This document shows, one piece after another, positions 1-11,321 of a stretch of DNA of 64,000 bases. This stretch comes from Kineococcus sp. NBC_00420 (GTDB taxonomy: Bacteria > Actinomycetota > Actinomycetes > Actinomycetales > Kineococcaceae): assembly GCF_036021035.1 (NCBI RefSeq), contig NZ_CP107930.1, forward strand, positions 5,170,006 through 5,234,005, in the 5' to 3' direction. Numbering within the stretch: the first letter of the stretch is position 1; each line of letters starts with the position of its first letter. Below the pieces are notes generated by a model. That model was not told the DNA's origin and made no database searches. It saw nothing but the letters and a program-made list of their open reading frames with translations. The position numbers and the translations under genes are program-made.

Positions 1-696
1 GAGGTCGTGGGGATCGCCGGGCTGATGGGCGCCGGGCGCACCGAACTCGCGATGAGCGTCTTCGGTCGCAGCTACGGCCGCTACCTCGGTGGGCAGCTGT
101 TCCACCGCGGCAAGCCCTTCCAGACCCGCAACGTCGGCGAGGCGATCAAGCACGGGCTCGCCTACGCCACCGAGGACCGCAAGAAGTACGGCCTCAACCT
201 CATCGACGACATCAAGCGCAACGTCTCCGCGGCGGCCCTCGACAAACTCGCCACCGGCGGTTTCGTCGACGCCAACGAGGAGATCAAGGTCGCCGAGGAC
301 AGCAAGCGGAGCATGAACATCAAGGCTCCGACGGTGACGGCCCTGACCGGGAAGCTCTCCGGCGGGAACCAGCAGAAGGTCGTCCTGTCGAAGTGGATCT
401 ACTCCGACCCCGACGTGCTGATCCTCGACGAACCCACGCGCGGCATCGACGTCGGCGCGAAGTACGAGATCTACACGATCATCAACCGGCTGGTGGCCGC
501 AGGCAAGGCCGTCATCGTCATCTCGTCCGAACTGCCCGAACTGCTGGGCATCTGCGACCGCATCTACACCCTCTCGGCCGGCCGGATCACCGGTGAGGTG
601 CCGATCGCCGAGGCATCGCAGGAGAGCCTGATGGTCCTCATGACGAAGGACCGCTCGCTCACCACCACCCCCACCCCTCAGGAGCACACCGCATGA
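1..696 (+). CDS. Monosaccharide ABC transporter ATP-binding protein, C-terminal part
   Basis: This is the 3' end of a gene whose start lies before the window; the reading frame is open from base 1. It encodes the second nucleotide-binding domain of a two-cassette sugar ATPase (XylG/MmsA/GguA type). The window opens in the [17 protein letters not shown]-like Walker A region of the second cassette, which is degenerate as is usual in this family. The signature LSGGNQQKV and Walker [14 protein letters not shown] follow, then an H-loop replaced by Ser-Glu (ISSELPEL), also normal here. It energises sugar uptake at the cytoplasmic face of the membrane. Its TGA overlaps the ATG of the permease gene (ATGA), so the two are translationally coupled. 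The substrate cannot be read from the sequence; xylose or mixed monosaccharides are likely. Confidence 0.9.
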   Translation, partial: EVVGIAGLMGAGRTELAMSVFGRSYGRYLGGQLFHRGKPFQTRNVGEAIKHGLAYATEDRKKYGLNLIDDIKRNVSAAALDKLATGGFVDANEEIKVAEDSKRSMNIKAPTVTALTGKLSGGNQQKVVLSKWIYSDPDVLILDEPTRGIDVGAKYEIYTIINRLVAAGKAVIVISSELPELLGICDRIYTLSAGRITGEVPIAEASQESLMVLMTKDRSLTTTPTPQEHTA

Positions 697-1922
697 GCGG
701 CACCAGCACGGTCAAGAAGGCGACGCCGCCGCCGGCGCCGAAGACCGGTTCGGCCAACCCCCTCGTCGCCATCACGGCGAACCTGCGCGAGAGCGGCATC
801 TACATCGCGTTCGTCGTGGTCGTGGCGCTGTTCTGGCTGATCACCGACAACCACCTGTCGCTCAGCCCGGGCAACATCACCAACATCATCCTGCAGTACT
901 CCTACGTCCTGGTGCTGGCCATCGGGATGGTCATCGTCATCGTCGCCGGCCACATCGACCTCTCGGTCGGGTCTGTCGTCGCCCTCACGGGGGCGGTCTC
1001 GGCGAAACTGGTGATCGGTGACGGTCACGCGTGGTGGGTCGGCATCCTCGCCGCCCTCGGGGTCGGGATCCTCATCGGTGCCTGGCAGGGTTTCTGGGTC
1101 GCCTTCGTCGGCATCCCCGCCTTCATCGTCACGCTGGCCGGGATGCTGCTGTTCCGCGGTTTCACGCTGTTCGTGCTGGACAACGTCTCGCTCTCGCCCT
1201 TCCCCGAGCAGTACGGCAAGGTCGCGACCGGGTTCATCAACGGTCTGTTCGGCGGGTACGGCTACGACGCGTTCACCCTCTTCATCGGGGTCGTCGCGGT
1301 CGTCGCCTTCGCCGTGGGTCAGTTCCGCACCCGGTTGGCCAAGGTCCGCTACCAGCAGGTCGTCGAGGCGCTCCCGCTGTTCGTGCTGCGCATCGTCCTG
1401 GTGGCGCTCGTGGTCATGGCCATCGCGTGGAAGCTCGCGCACAGCCGTGGTCTGCCGATCGTCCTCATCATCCTGGCCGTCCTGATCCTGGCCTACTCCG
1501 TGATCATGAAGAGCACGGTGTTCGGTCGTCAGGTGTACGCCATCGGCGGGAACCTCGCTGCGGCGCAGCTGTCCGGCGTGAACGTCCGTCGGGTGAACTT
1601 CTGGATCTTCGTCAACATGGGCTTCCTGGCCGCGGTCGCGGGGGTCATCTTCTCCTCGCGGTCCAACGGAGCCCAGCCGAGCGCCGGCGTCGGCTTCGAG
1701 CTCGACGCGATCGCCGCGGCCTTCATCGGCGGCGCGGCCGTCACCGGCGGCATCGGCAAGATCCAGGGCGCCATGATCGGTGGTCTGCTCGTCGGCGTGA
1801 TCTCCAACGGCATGCAGCTGCTGGGCCTCGACCAGTCCCTGCAGTCGGTCATCAAGGGCCTCGTGCTGCTCCTCGCTGTCGCGTTCGACGTCTACAACAA
1901 GCGTCGCGGTGGGGTGCGCTGA
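693..1922 (+). CDS. Monosaccharide ABC transporter permease (XylH/MmsB/GguB-like)
   Basis: 409 aa integral membrane protein with about ten hydrophobic segments, matching the BPD_transp_2 permease family that partners two-cassette sugar ATPases. The family motif around residues 88-100 (GHIDLSVGS, with the acidic residue in a membrane segment) is present, as is the C-terminal glycine-rich stretch [16 protein letters not shown]. It forms the sugar channel. The ATG overlaps the stop of the ATPase gene. The periplasmic binding protein is not in the window and is probably upstream. The 409 aa length favours the XylH/GguB branch over the shorter RbsC branch (about 320 aa). A strong hairpin follows the stop codon. 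Confidence 0.9.
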   Translation: MSGTSTVKKATPPPAPKTGSANPLVAITANLRESGIYIAFVVVVALFWLITDNHLSLSPGNITNIILQYSYVLVLAIGMVIVIVAGHIDLSVGSVVALTGAVSAKLVIGDGHAWWVGILAALGVGILIGAWQGFWVAFVGIPAFIVTLAGMLLFRGFTLFVLDNVSLSPFPEQYGKVATGFINGLFGGYGYDAFTLFIGVVAVVAFAVGQFRTRLAKVRYQQVVEALPLFVLRIVLVALVVMAIAWKLAHSRGLPIVLIILAVLILAYSVIMKSTVFGRQVYAIGGNLAAAQLSGVNVRRVNFWIFVNMGFLAAVAGVIFSSRSNGAQPSAGVGFELDAIAAAFIGGAAVTGGIGKIQGAMIGGLLVGVISNGMQLLGLDQSLQSVIKGLVLLLAVAFDVYNKRRGGVR

Positions 1923-1939
1923 CCCGCCACCCCCACGAC

Positions 1940-1975
1940 GAAGGGCCCGACCGCAGCGATGCGGTCGGGCCCTTC
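1940..1975. terminator. Bidirectional hairpin terminator
   Basis: Perfect 16-bp inverted repeat (1940-1955 and 1960-1975) closed by a GCGA tetraloop of GNRA type. There is no U-tract on either side, as is common in high-GC actinobacteria. It lies between the permease stop and the convergent small gene at 1998-2144, so it can serve both strands. Confidence 0.85.
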
Positions 1976-1997
1976 GCCGTTCCCCGGCGGTACCGGG

Positions 1998-2144
1998 TCA
2001 GCGACGCGACAACCGGCGCCACAGGCTGTCCCGGCGCCGGTAGTGCGGGCAGTCGCACTCGCTGCAGTCGCTCCCGCGCCGGTAGTGCTGGTGGTGGACC
2101 GCGGGGTGCCCGCAGACGCAGAGGCGTTCGGGCTGTCCGCTCAT
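1998..2144 (-). CDS. Small Cys/His-rich protein, probable zinc ribbon
   Basis: 48 aa ORF with ATG at 2144 and a strong ribosome binding site (GGAGGA, 5 nt before the ATG). Residues 9 and 11 form a CxC pair (LCVCGH). Residues 27-32 are CSECDC, giving CxxCxC, with His at 13, 17, 18, 20 and 34. The rest is arginine-rich and ends in LWRRLSRR. Five Cys in two clusters suggest one metal site, most likely zinc. No family was recognised. It is convergent with the sugar transporter and shares its terminator; coaE starts 54 bp upstream on the other strand. The combination of a good RBS, clustered cysteines and a sensible stop supports a real gene; function unknown. Confidence 0.6.
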   Translation of the reverse strand: MSGQPERLCVCGHPAVHHQHYRRGSDCSECDCPHYRRRDSLWRRLSRR

Positions 2145-2185
2145 CGCTTCCTCCGGCACTCGGGGTTCCAGACTAGGTGATCCGT

Positions 2186-2191
2186 TAGGGT
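2186..2191 (+). promoter_or_regulatory. -10 element of coaE
   Basis: TAGGGT, followed by 6 nt and then the GTG at 2198. Transcription would start at or next to the start codon, giving a leaderless mRNA. No Shine-Dalgarno sequence is visible. Confidence 0.6.
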
Positions 2192-2197
2192 CCGACC

Positions 2198-3349
2198 GTG
2201 CTGAGAGTGGGCCTCACCGGGGGCATCGGGGCGGGCAAGTCGACCGGGTCGCGGTCGCTGGCGGCCCTGGGTGCCGTCATCGTCGACGCCGACCTGCTGG
2301 CCCGGGAGGTCGTCGCCCCCGGAACACCGGGTCTGGCCTCGATCGTCGAGCACTTCGGGACCGGGGTCCTGGGGGCGGAGGGTGACCTCGACCGTCCGTC
2401 GTTGGGGCGCATCGTGTTCCAGGACGCGCAGGCCCGGACGGTGCTGAACGGCATCGTGCACCCGTTGGTCGCGGCCCGGCGGGCCGAGCTGGCCGCCGCC
2501 GCGCCGACCGACGCGATCGTCGTCGAGGACGTCCCGCTCCTCGTGGAGACCGGTGCGGCGCCCGGTTTCCCGCTGGTCGTCGTCGTCGAGGCGGACGCGC
2601 CGGAGCGGCTGCGCCGGCTCGTCGAGGACCGCGGGATGAGTCCGGAGGACGCCCGCGCCCGGCTCGCGGCCCAGGCGAGCGACGACGAGCGCCGGGCCGT
2701 CGCCGACGTCCTGCTGGCGAACCCGCGCCGCCCCGCGGGAGCACCGGACCCCCTCGCGGGGCTCGTCGAGACCCTCTGGCGGGAGCGGCTGCTCCCCTTC
2801 GAGGCCGACCTCCGCGCCCGCCGGTCCGCCGCCCGCGGGCCGGTGGCGCTCGTGGACCCCGACCCGGGCTGGGCGGCCGCCGGCGCGCGCACCTGCGCGC
2901 GGGTGTCCCGGGTGGCGGGGGCGCGGGCCCTCGACGTGCAGCACACCGGCTCCACCGCCGTCCCCGGGCTGGTGGCGAAGGACGTGATCGACGTGCAGGT
3001 CGTGGTGGCCGACCTCGAGACGGCGGCCGCGGTGGCCGAGGACCTGCTCGCCGTCGGGCTGGTCCGCGAGCCCGGGCGCTGGTGGGACCGGTTGCCCGGC
3101 GGGGGCGAGGTGGACAAGGCCCTGGCCTCCAACGCCGATCCCGGCCGGGCCGTCAACTGCCACGTCCGCCCGGTCTCCTCGCCCGCCGTCGCGCACGCGC
3201 TGGCCTTCCGGGACGCGCTCCGGGCCGACGCCGGGCTGCGCGAGCGCTACGTCGCGCTCAAACGGGCCCTCGCAGCGTCCACCGGCGACACCGAGGCCTA
3301 CGCCGCCGGCAAGTCCGCCTTCGTCGACGAGGTGCTCGCGCAGCGCTGA
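2198..3349 (+). CDS. coaE: Dephospho-CoA kinase fused to a GrpB (UPF0157) domain
   Basis: 383 aa, two domains. Residues 1 to about 195 are dephospho-CoA kinase, the last step of coenzyme A synthesis (ATP-dependent phosphorylation of the ribose 3'-OH). The P-loop GGIGAGKS is at residues 8-15, and the acceptor-binding segment [11 protein letters not shown] follows. Residues from about 210 to the end are a GrpB/UPF0157 domain (DPGW, then [10 protein letters not shown], the nucleotidyltransferase-like core). This fusion is usual in actinobacteria, so it is not a local rearrangement; the role of the GrpB part is unknown. The GTG start is set by the -10 element 6 nt upstream. uvrB follows within 40 bp but has its own promoter. 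Confidence 0.93.
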   Translation: MLRVGLTGGIGAGKSTGSRSLAALGAVIVDADLLAREVVAPGTPGLASIVEHFGTGVLGAEGDLDRPSLGRIVFQDAQARTVLNGIVHPLVAARRAELAAAAPTDAIVVEDVPLLVETGAAPGFPLVVVVEADAPERLRRLVEDRGMSPEDARARLAAQASDDERRAVADVLLANPRRPAGAPDPLAGLVETLWRERLLPFEADLRARRSAARGPVALVDPDPGWAAAGARTCARVSRVAGARALDVQHTGSTAVPGLVAKDVIDVQVVVADLETAAAVAEDLLAVGLVREPGRWWDRLPGGGEVDKALASNADPGRAVNCHVRPVSSPAVAHALAFRDALRADAGLRERYVALKRALAASTGDTEAYAAGKSAFVDEVLAQR

Positions 3350-3356
3350 GGGGCTC

Positions 3357-3379
3357 GTGTCGGAGGTCCCGCCTAGGCT
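3357..3379 (+). promoter_or_regulatory. PafBC-type DNA-damage promoter of uvrB
   Basis: GTGTCGGAG at 3357-3365, exactly 8 nt, then the -10 TAGGCT at 3374-3379, then 7 nt to the ATG at 3387. This fits the mycobacterial RecA-independent damage promoter, recalled as TTGTCRGTG-N8-TANNNT. The same element stands before uvrA and uvrC. Confidence 0.75.
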
Positions 3380-3386
3380 TCCCCCC

Positions 3387-5516
3387 ATGCGGCCGACGAC
3401 AGACATCGAGCGCCGGGTGGCGCCCTTCGAGGTGGTCTCCGAGTTCTCACCCTCGGGCGACCAGCCCGCGGCCATCGCGGAGCTCGCGAAGCGGGTGAAC
3501 GCGGGGGAGCAGGACGTCGTGCTCCTCGGCGCGACGGGTACCGGCAAGTCGGCGACGACGGCCTGGCTCATCGAGCAGGTCCAGCGGCCCACCCTGGTGA
3601 TGGCCCCCAACAAGACCCTCGCGGCGCAGCTGGCCAACGAGTTCCGCGAACTCCTGCCCAACAACGCGGTCGAGTACTTCGTCTCCTACTACGACTACTA
3701 CCAGCCCGAGGCCTACGTCCCGCAGTCGGACACCTACATCGAGAAGGACTCCTCGGTCAACGACGAGGTCGAACGGCTGCGGCACTCGGCCACCAACTCG
3801 CTGCTGACGCGGCGCGACGTCATCGTCGTGGCGTCGGTGTCGTGCATCTACGGGCTGGGTACCCCGCAGGAGTACGTCGACCGCATGGTCCCGCTCAAGG
3901 TCGGCGACACCATCGAGCGCGACGACCTGCTGCGCAAGTTCATCGTTGAGCAGTACACCCGCAACGACCTCGCCTTCACCCGGGGCACCTTCCGCGTCCG
4001 CGGGGACACCGTGGAGATCATCCCGGTGTACGAGGAGCACGCGATCCGCATCGAGTTCTTCGGCGACGAGATCGACAAGCTCTACACGCTGAACCCCCTC
4101 AACGGGGAGGTCCTGCGCGAGGAGGAGCACGTCTACATCTTCCCCGCCTCGCACTACGTGGCCGGTCCCGAACGGCTGGAACGCGCCATCGGGACGATCG
4201 AGGCCGAACTCACCGAACGCCTCGCCGAACTCGAGCAGCAGGGCAAGCTGCTCGAGGCGCAGCGGCTGCGCATGCGCACCACCTACGACATCGAGATGCT
4301 GCGCCAGGTCGGTTCCTGCTCCGGGGTGGAGAACTACTCCCGCCACTTCGACAACCGGGCCCCCGGGTCGGCGTCGAACACCCTGCTGGACTACTTCCCC
4401 GAGGACTTCCTCCTCGTCATCGACGAGTCGCACGTCACCGTCCCCCAGATCGGGGGGATGTTCGAGGGGGACATGTCCCGCAAGCGGACCCTCGTCGACT
4501 TCGGGTTCCGCCTGCCCAGCGCCATGGACAACCGGCCGTTGCGCTGGGAGGAGTTCCTCGAGCGCACCGGGCAGACGGTCTACCTCTCGGCCACCCCGGG
4601 GCAGTACGAACTCTCCCGCGGGAAGGGCGTCGTCGAGCAGATCATCCGCCCGACGGGACTCATCGACCCGCAGGTCGTGGTCAAACCCACCAAGGGCCAG
4701 ATCGACGACCTGCTGCACGAGATCCGGCTGCGCACCGACAAGGACGAGCGCGTCCTGGTGACGACGCTGACGAAGAAGATGGCCGAGGACCTCACCGACT
4801 ACTTCCTCGACCAGGGCGTCCGGGTCCGCTACCTGCACTCCGACATCGACACCCTGCGCCGGGTGGAACTGCTGCGGGAGCTGCGTCAGGGCGAGTACGA
4901 CGTCCTCGTCGGGATCAACCTGCTGCGCGAGGGCCTCGACCTGCCCGAGGTGTCCCTGGTGGCGATCCTCGACGCCGACAAGGAGGGGTTCCTCCGCTCG
5001 GCCACCTCGCTGATCCAGACGATCGGGCGCGCCGCCCGCAACGTGTCGGGCGAGGTCCACATGTACGCCGACCGCATCACCGCCTCGATGGAGCAGGCGA
5101 TCGAGGAGACGAACCGGCGCCGCGAGAAGCAGGTCGCCTACAACCTCGAGCGTGGGGTCGACCCGCAGCCGCTGCGCAAGCGCATCGCCGACATCACCGA
5201 CCTCATCGCCCGCGAGGACGCCGACACCGCCGACCTCCTCGCCGCTGCGAGCCAGGGCGGCAGCGGACGGTCGCAGTCGCGGGGGAAGGCCCCGACCCCG
5301 GCGAAGGGCAAGGGCCGCAAGACCGCGCAGGGCGAGACGGCGGCCCCGCGCCCGGGCATGGCCCAGGCCGACCTCGCCCAGCTCATCCAGGAACTCTCCG
5401 ACCAGATGCACGGTGCCGCCGCGGAACTGCAGTTCGAGCTCGCGGCCCGGCTGCGGGACGAGGTCGGGGACCTGAAGAAGGAACTGCGGGGGATGCAGGC
5501 GGCTCAGGGCGCCTGA
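3387..5516 (+). CDS. uvrB: Excinuclease ABC subunit B
   Basis: 709 aa DNA helicase-like subunit of nucleotide excision repair; it receives damaged DNA from UvrA and recruits UvrC. Walker A GATGTGKS is at residues 48-55. The beta-hairpin with [12 protein letters not shown], the DESH box, the motif III-VI region ([22 protein letters not shown]) and a C-terminal UVR domain that binds UvrC are all present. A low-complexity Gly/Ser/Lys linker (roughly residues 610-655) separates the helicase core from the UVR domain. The ATG at 3387 is preferred to the in-frame GTG at 3357, because that GTG lies inside the promoter element and the -10 is at 3374-3379. The 3' end overlaps the convergent gene by 13 bp. 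Confidence 0.96.
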   Translation: MRPTTDIERRVAPFEVVSEFSPSGDQPAAIAELAKRVNAGEQDVVLLGATGTGKSATTAWLIEQVQRPTLVMAPNKTLAAQLANEFRELLPNNAVEYFVSYYDYYQPEAYVPQSDTYIEKDSSVNDEVERLRHSATNSLLTRRDVIVVASVSCIYGLGTPQEYVDRMVPLKVGDTIERDDLLRKFIVEQYTRNDLAFTRGTFRVRGDTVEIIPVYEEHAIRIEFFGDEIDKLYTLNPLNGEVLREEEHVYIFPASHYVAGPERLERAIGTIEAELTERLAELEQQGKLLEAQRLRMRTTYDIEMLRQVGSCSGVENYSRHFDNRAPGSASNTLLDYFPEDFLLVIDESHVTVPQIGGMFEGDMSRKRTLVDFGFRLPSAMDNRPLRWEEFLERTGQTVYLSATPGQYELSRGKGVVEQIIRPTGLIDPQVVVKPTKGQIDDLLHEIRLRTDKDERVLVTTLTKKMAEDLTDYFLDQGVRVRYLHSDIDTLRRVELLRELRQGEYDVLVGINLLREGLDLPEVSLVAILDADKEGFLRSATSLIQTIGRAARNVSGEVHMYADRITASMEQAIEETNRRREKQVAYNLERGVDPQPLRKRIADITDLIAREDADTADLLAAASQGGSGRSQSRGKAPTPAKGKGRKTAQGETAAPRPGMAQADLAQLIQELSDQMHGAAAELQFELAARLRDEVGDLKKELRGMQAAQGA

Positions 5517-5884
5517 CCCTGGTCCTTCGTGAGGTGCAGCAGGAGGTTCTCCGGCTTCGGGCCGCCGGTGCGGATCAGCGCGTACCGGCGGGTCCCCCCG
5601 CGCCCGTGCAGGGCGAAGAGGGTGCGGCGCCCGGTGCGGTCCAGCAGTTCCCACCAGCCGGTGTCGGCGATGGCCTTGTCCTCGTCGGTGTAGGTGAGGT
5701 GGGCCAGGTCGTGGTCGGGAACGGCGATCGCCAGCCGGTCGGCGGCCGGCGACGTCGGCAGCCCCTTCGGCAGCGCCCACGAGCGCAGCACCCCGTCCTC
5801 CTCCAGGCGGAGGTCGTGGTGGCGACGGGGTCTGCGGTGCTCGTGCAGGACGAAGGCCGGCCGCCGCGTCACCTCCTGCGCCAC
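5504..5884 (-). CDS. Stand-alone LigD-type 3'-phosphoesterase domain protein
   Basis: 126 aa. The N-terminal part matches the 3'-phosphoesterase (PE) domain of DNA ligase D: FVLHEH, then RHHDLRLE and [12 protein letters not shown]16, H22, D24, R26 and H58 reproduce the spacing of the metal- and phosphate-binding residues recalled for Pseudomonas LigD (H42, H48, D50, R52, H84). The usual later segment with a YGAG-type motif is not recognisable, so the domain is short. PE enzymes trim 3'-phosphates and ribonucleotides at DNA ends. It lies 13 nt downstream of the marR-type gene, probably in one transcript, and its end overlaps uvrB by 13 bp. The GTG at 5884 is the only good start; its RBS is weak. 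Confidence 0.8.
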   Translation of the reverse strand: MAQEVTRRPAFVLHEHRRPRRHHDLRLEEDGVLRSWALPKGLPTSPAADRLAIAVPDHDLAHLTYTDEDKAIADTGWWELLDRTGRRTLFALHGRGGTRRYALIRTGGPKPENLLLHLTKDQGQAP

Positions 5885-5897
5885 CTCGAGCGCCGCG

Positions 5898-6470
5898 TCA
5901 GGACGCGCCGGGCAGGCCCGGGACGGGGGAGACGCTGCCGGTCTCGGTGAGGTGGGCCATCAGCGTCTCGCCGATCCCGCGCAACTGCTCGAGCTGGGTC
6001 GGGGAGAGCTGGTCGAAGAGATCACGCCGCACGGTCTCCACGTGGCCCGGAGCGGCCTGGGCGAGGGCGGCGAAACCCTCGTCGGTGAGGACGGCGAGGT
6101 ATCCCCGGCCGTCGGTGGGGCAGGCTTCGCGACGGACCCAGCCCCGTTCCTCCATCCGGGCCACGGCGTGCGAGACGCGGCTGCGGGAGGACAACGAGGA
6201 CTCCGCGAGCTCGCTCATGCGCAGCGAGCGGTCCGGGGCCTCCGAGAGGCGCACGAGCATCTCGTAGTACGTGAGGACGATCCCGGAGTCCTGCTGCAGC
6301 TGCCGGTCGAAGCGGTCCAGCAGCAGCTGCATGGTCGACAGGAACGTCCGCCAGGTCACCTGCTCGTCGTCGTCCAGCCACCGGGTGCCCTCGCCCGCCA
6401 CCGGGCCCGGTTCGGCGTCCTGCGACGCGGTGGTGCTCTGGACCTCGATCAGCGTGCCGGATGGTGCCAT
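5898..6470 (-). CDS. MarR family transcriptional regulator
   Basis: 190 aa winged-helix regulator. Residues 1-30 are a polar leader; the MarR fold follows: dimerisation helix (WRTFLSTMQLLLDRF), then the recognition region MSELAESSLSSRSRVSHAVARMEERGWVRRE, split here as MSELAESSLSSRSRVSH and AVARMEERGWVRRE, with a wing containing DGRGYLAVLTDEG. It probably binds DNA as a dimer and responds to a small ligand; the ligand is unknown. It is 13 nt upstream of the phosphoesterase gene. The ATG at 6470 is 6 nt after a TAAGCT -10 element. The 142-bp gap to uvrA holds promoters for both strands. Confidence 0.88.
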   Translation of the reverse strand: MAPSGTLIEVQSTTASQDAEPGPVAGEGTRWLDDDEQVTWRTFLSTMQLLLDRFDRQLQQDSGIVLTYYEMLVRLSEAPDRSLRMSELAESSLSSRSRVSHAVARMEERGWVRREACPTDGRGYLAVLTDEGFAALAQAAPGHVETVRRDLFDQLSPTQLEQLRGIGETLMAHLTETGSVSPVPGLPGAS

Positions 6471-6476
6471 GTCCCC

Positions 6477-6482
6477 AGCTTA
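6477..6482 (-). promoter_or_regulatory. -10 element of the marR-type gene
   Basis: TAAGCT on the minus strand, 6 nt before the ATG at 6470. No damage-type element (TGTCGG) is seen upstream of it, unlike the divergent uvrA promoter. Confidence 0.55.
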
Positions 6483-6583
6483 TGCAGCGCTTTCAACTAC
6501 CGCGTCCGCCGATCGGTTGACCCCGAGGTGGGCGTTCGGCACGGACCGGGTCCCCGAACGCCGTCCGAACACCGCGGAGGCTC

Positions 6584-6606
6584 GTGTCGGAGGTGACGCC
6601 TAGGGT
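6584..6606 (+). promoter_or_regulatory. PafBC-type DNA-damage promoter of uvrA
   Basis: GTGTCGGAG at 6584-6592, 8 nt, -10 TAGGGT at 6601-6606, 6 nt, GTG at 6613. The identity with the uvrB promoter extends upstream into GGCTC and into the spacer (both end in CGCC or CGCC-like bases), although the two genes are 3 kb apart. Confidence 0.78.
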
Positions 6607-6612
6607 TGCCCC

Positions 6613-9591
<2,979 letters not shown>

Positions 9592-9610
9592 GCCCCGCCT
9601 GTGGGCGGCG

Positions 9611-9642
9611 GGTGATCGGGGCTGCTGAGTGCCCCGATCACC
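9611..9642 (+). terminator. uvrA terminator
   Basis: Perfect 12-bp stem (9611-9622 with 9631-9642) and an 8-nt loop, 20 bp after the uvrA stop. No U-tract. Confidence 0.75.
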
Positions 9643-9944
9643 TACTCCCCGTGAAGGTCCGGTGCCCTCCTCGGCAACTGCCGGTCACCGTCGAGAACGC
9701 TTCGTGTTTCTCGCGCGCAGATCGGGGGTTTGCCGTCCCGACGGTCGTCCCGCCTGCCACACTCCTCGTGATCACGCACGGATTCCGGGGGGTCTCCGCG
9801 CGGCACCGACCTGGGGGGGGGGACGTTGAACGACACCGTGACCACGAGCACCGCACCGCCGCGGGGAGCCGCGGTCGAGGGACTCCTCACCGCGGGGACC
9901 ACGGATCGTCTCGGGGAGAAGCACATGGGGCAGAGGAGTACGAC
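9643..9944 (+). other. Intergenic region with a G10 tract and a possible 40-codon leader ORF
   Basis: About 300 bp between the uvrA terminator and the oxidoreductase. A homopolymer of ten G is at 9813-9822. It is followed by a TTG (9826) that opens a 40-aa frame (starts MNDTVTTSTAPPRG, ends GQRSTT) whose TGA (9946-9948) overlaps the GTG of the next gene. The G tract could act as a Shine-Dalgarno sequence for it. Whether the leader ORF is translated is uncertain; composition is polar and no family was recognised. No clear -10 hexamer was found, so the promoter of the oxidoreductase is not located. Confidence 0.35.
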
Positions 9945-11294
9945 GTGAGCGCGCTCGTCGTGGAGGGTGTGACCGGCCGCGCCGGCACCGACCAGCCGGT
10001 TGTCGTCATCGGGGCCGGTCCCGCGGGGCTGGCCGCCGCCGAGCACCTGCTGGACGCCGGGGCCCAGGTCGTGGTCGTGGACGGCGCCCCCGAGGTCGGT
10101 GGTCTGTCCCGCTCGATCGAGTTGTGGGGCCACCGCTTCGACCTCGGCCCGCACAGCTTCCGCTCCGACGCCCACCCGGAGTCGGTGACCCGGTGGCTGG
10201 ACCTCGCCGGCGCCGTCGGCGGGGTGGAACGCACCCGGGCGCGGCGATCCGCCGTCTGGCGCGGACGCGTCGTGGGTTTCCCGCCCCGTCCCGGTCAGGT
10301 CCTGCGCACCGTCGGCGCCGGAGCCACGGCCCGCGCCGCCGGTGCCCGCCTCGCCGCGACGCTGAACCGCCGCGAACCCCGCACCCCCGTCGACGCCTAC
10401 CAGGCGCTCGTCGCCAGCCACGGCCGCGCCGTCGTCGAGGAACTCCTCGCCCCCTACACGCGCAAGTACCTCGGGGCCCACCCCCGCGACCTGTCCCCGG
10501 CCTTCGCCGACGAGCTGCAGGGCACCCGCCGCGCCGGGGAGCGACCCGTCGAACTCCTCACCCCGAGCGAGGGGACCGGCGCCGTCTGGGACGAGCTGGC
10601 CCGTCGGCTGCGCGCCCGCGGCGCCCGGATCCTGCTCGGCACCACCGTGACCGGACTGAGCGCCACCGACGGCCGGGTCACCGCCGTCCGGGTGCGTGAC
10701 ACCTCGGCCGAGTTCTCGATCGCCGCCCGTGCCGTGGTCTCCAGCGTCCCCGCGCCCGTGCTGGTGCGGTGGCTCCCCGGTACCACCGCCCCGAGCGGCC
10801 CGTCGCTGCGCAGCCGCGACACCTACCTCGTCCACCTGCTCCTCGACGGTGACGTCGGCCAGGACAGCCACCACGTCACCGCCTGCGACGAGTCGCTGCG
10901 CGTCGGGCGCCTCTCCAACACCCGGGTCTGGCGGCCCGCCGCGTTCCGCGACGAACCCCGGACCGTCCTCTGCGCGGAGTTCTGGAGCTCCGGCGACGAC
11001 GACCTGTCGGCCCGGACCGACCACGAGCTCGCCCAGCTCGCCATCGCGGAACTCCCCGCCTTCGGGGTGGACCGCGGTGTCCGCGTCCTCGACCACGACG
11101 TGCTCCGCCTGCCGCGCAGCGTGCCCGTGCCGACCCGCGGCGCCGAAGCGGCTCGCGCGCAGCTCGACGTCCAGCTCGACGCGTTCTCCAACCTCGCCCG
11201 GGTCGGACGCCACGGGCGCCACGACGGGATCGGGCCGGAGGACGCGCTGCTCGCGGGCCGCAGCATCAGCGCGCACGTCCTCACCACCGTCTGA
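9945..11294 (+). CDS. FAD-dependent amine oxidase/protoporphyrinogen oxidase-like protein
   Basis: 449 aa. The N-terminus carries the dinucleotide-binding Rossmann motif VVVIGAGPAGLAAAEHLL (GxGxxG) with the acidic end of strand 2 (VVVDGAPEVGGLSRS) and the GHRFDLGPHSF segment typical of NAD(P)-binding amine oxidases and UDP-galactopyranose-mutase-like flavoproteins. The middle has RKYLGAHP, common in the branch often annotated as protoporphyrinogen oxidase or FAD-dependent sugar-modifying enzymes. A C-terminal GxG box (GRHGRHDGIGPEDALLAG) closes the FAD site. The substrate is not known. The start is GTG 9945, chosen for the RBS GAGGAG 6 nt upstream. It is monocistronic and is followed by a convergent chemoreceptor gene. 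Confidence 0.8.
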   Translation: MSALVVEGVTGRAGTDQPVVVIGAGPAGLAAAEHLLDAGAQVVVVDGAPEVGGLSRSIELWGHRFDLGPHSFRSDAHPESVTRWLDLAGAVGGVERTRARRSAVWRGRVVGFPPRPGQVLRTVGAGATARAAGARLAATLNRREPRTPVDAYQALVASHGRAVVEELLAPYTRKYLGAHPRDLSPAFADELQGTRRAGERPVELLTPSEGTGAVWDELARRLRARGARILLGTTVTGLSATDGRVTAVRVRDTSAEFSIAARAVVSSVPAPVLVRWLPGTTAPSGPSLRSRDTYLVHLLLDGDVGQDSHHVTACDESLRVGRLSNTRVWRPAAFRDEPRTVLCAEFWSSGDDDLSARTDHELAQLAIAELPAFGVDRGVRVLDHDVLRLPRSVPVPTRGAEAARAQLDVQLDAFSNLARVGRHGRHDGIGPEDALLAGRSISAHVLTTV

Positions 11295-11321
11295 CGCACC
11301 CACGCGGCAGCGGTCGGGGAC

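Noticed and set aside
9813-9822. G10 tract as a frameshift in a broken gene
   Set aside because: No conserved protein spans the tract in any frame, and the flavoprotein gene starts cleanly downstream with its own RBS.
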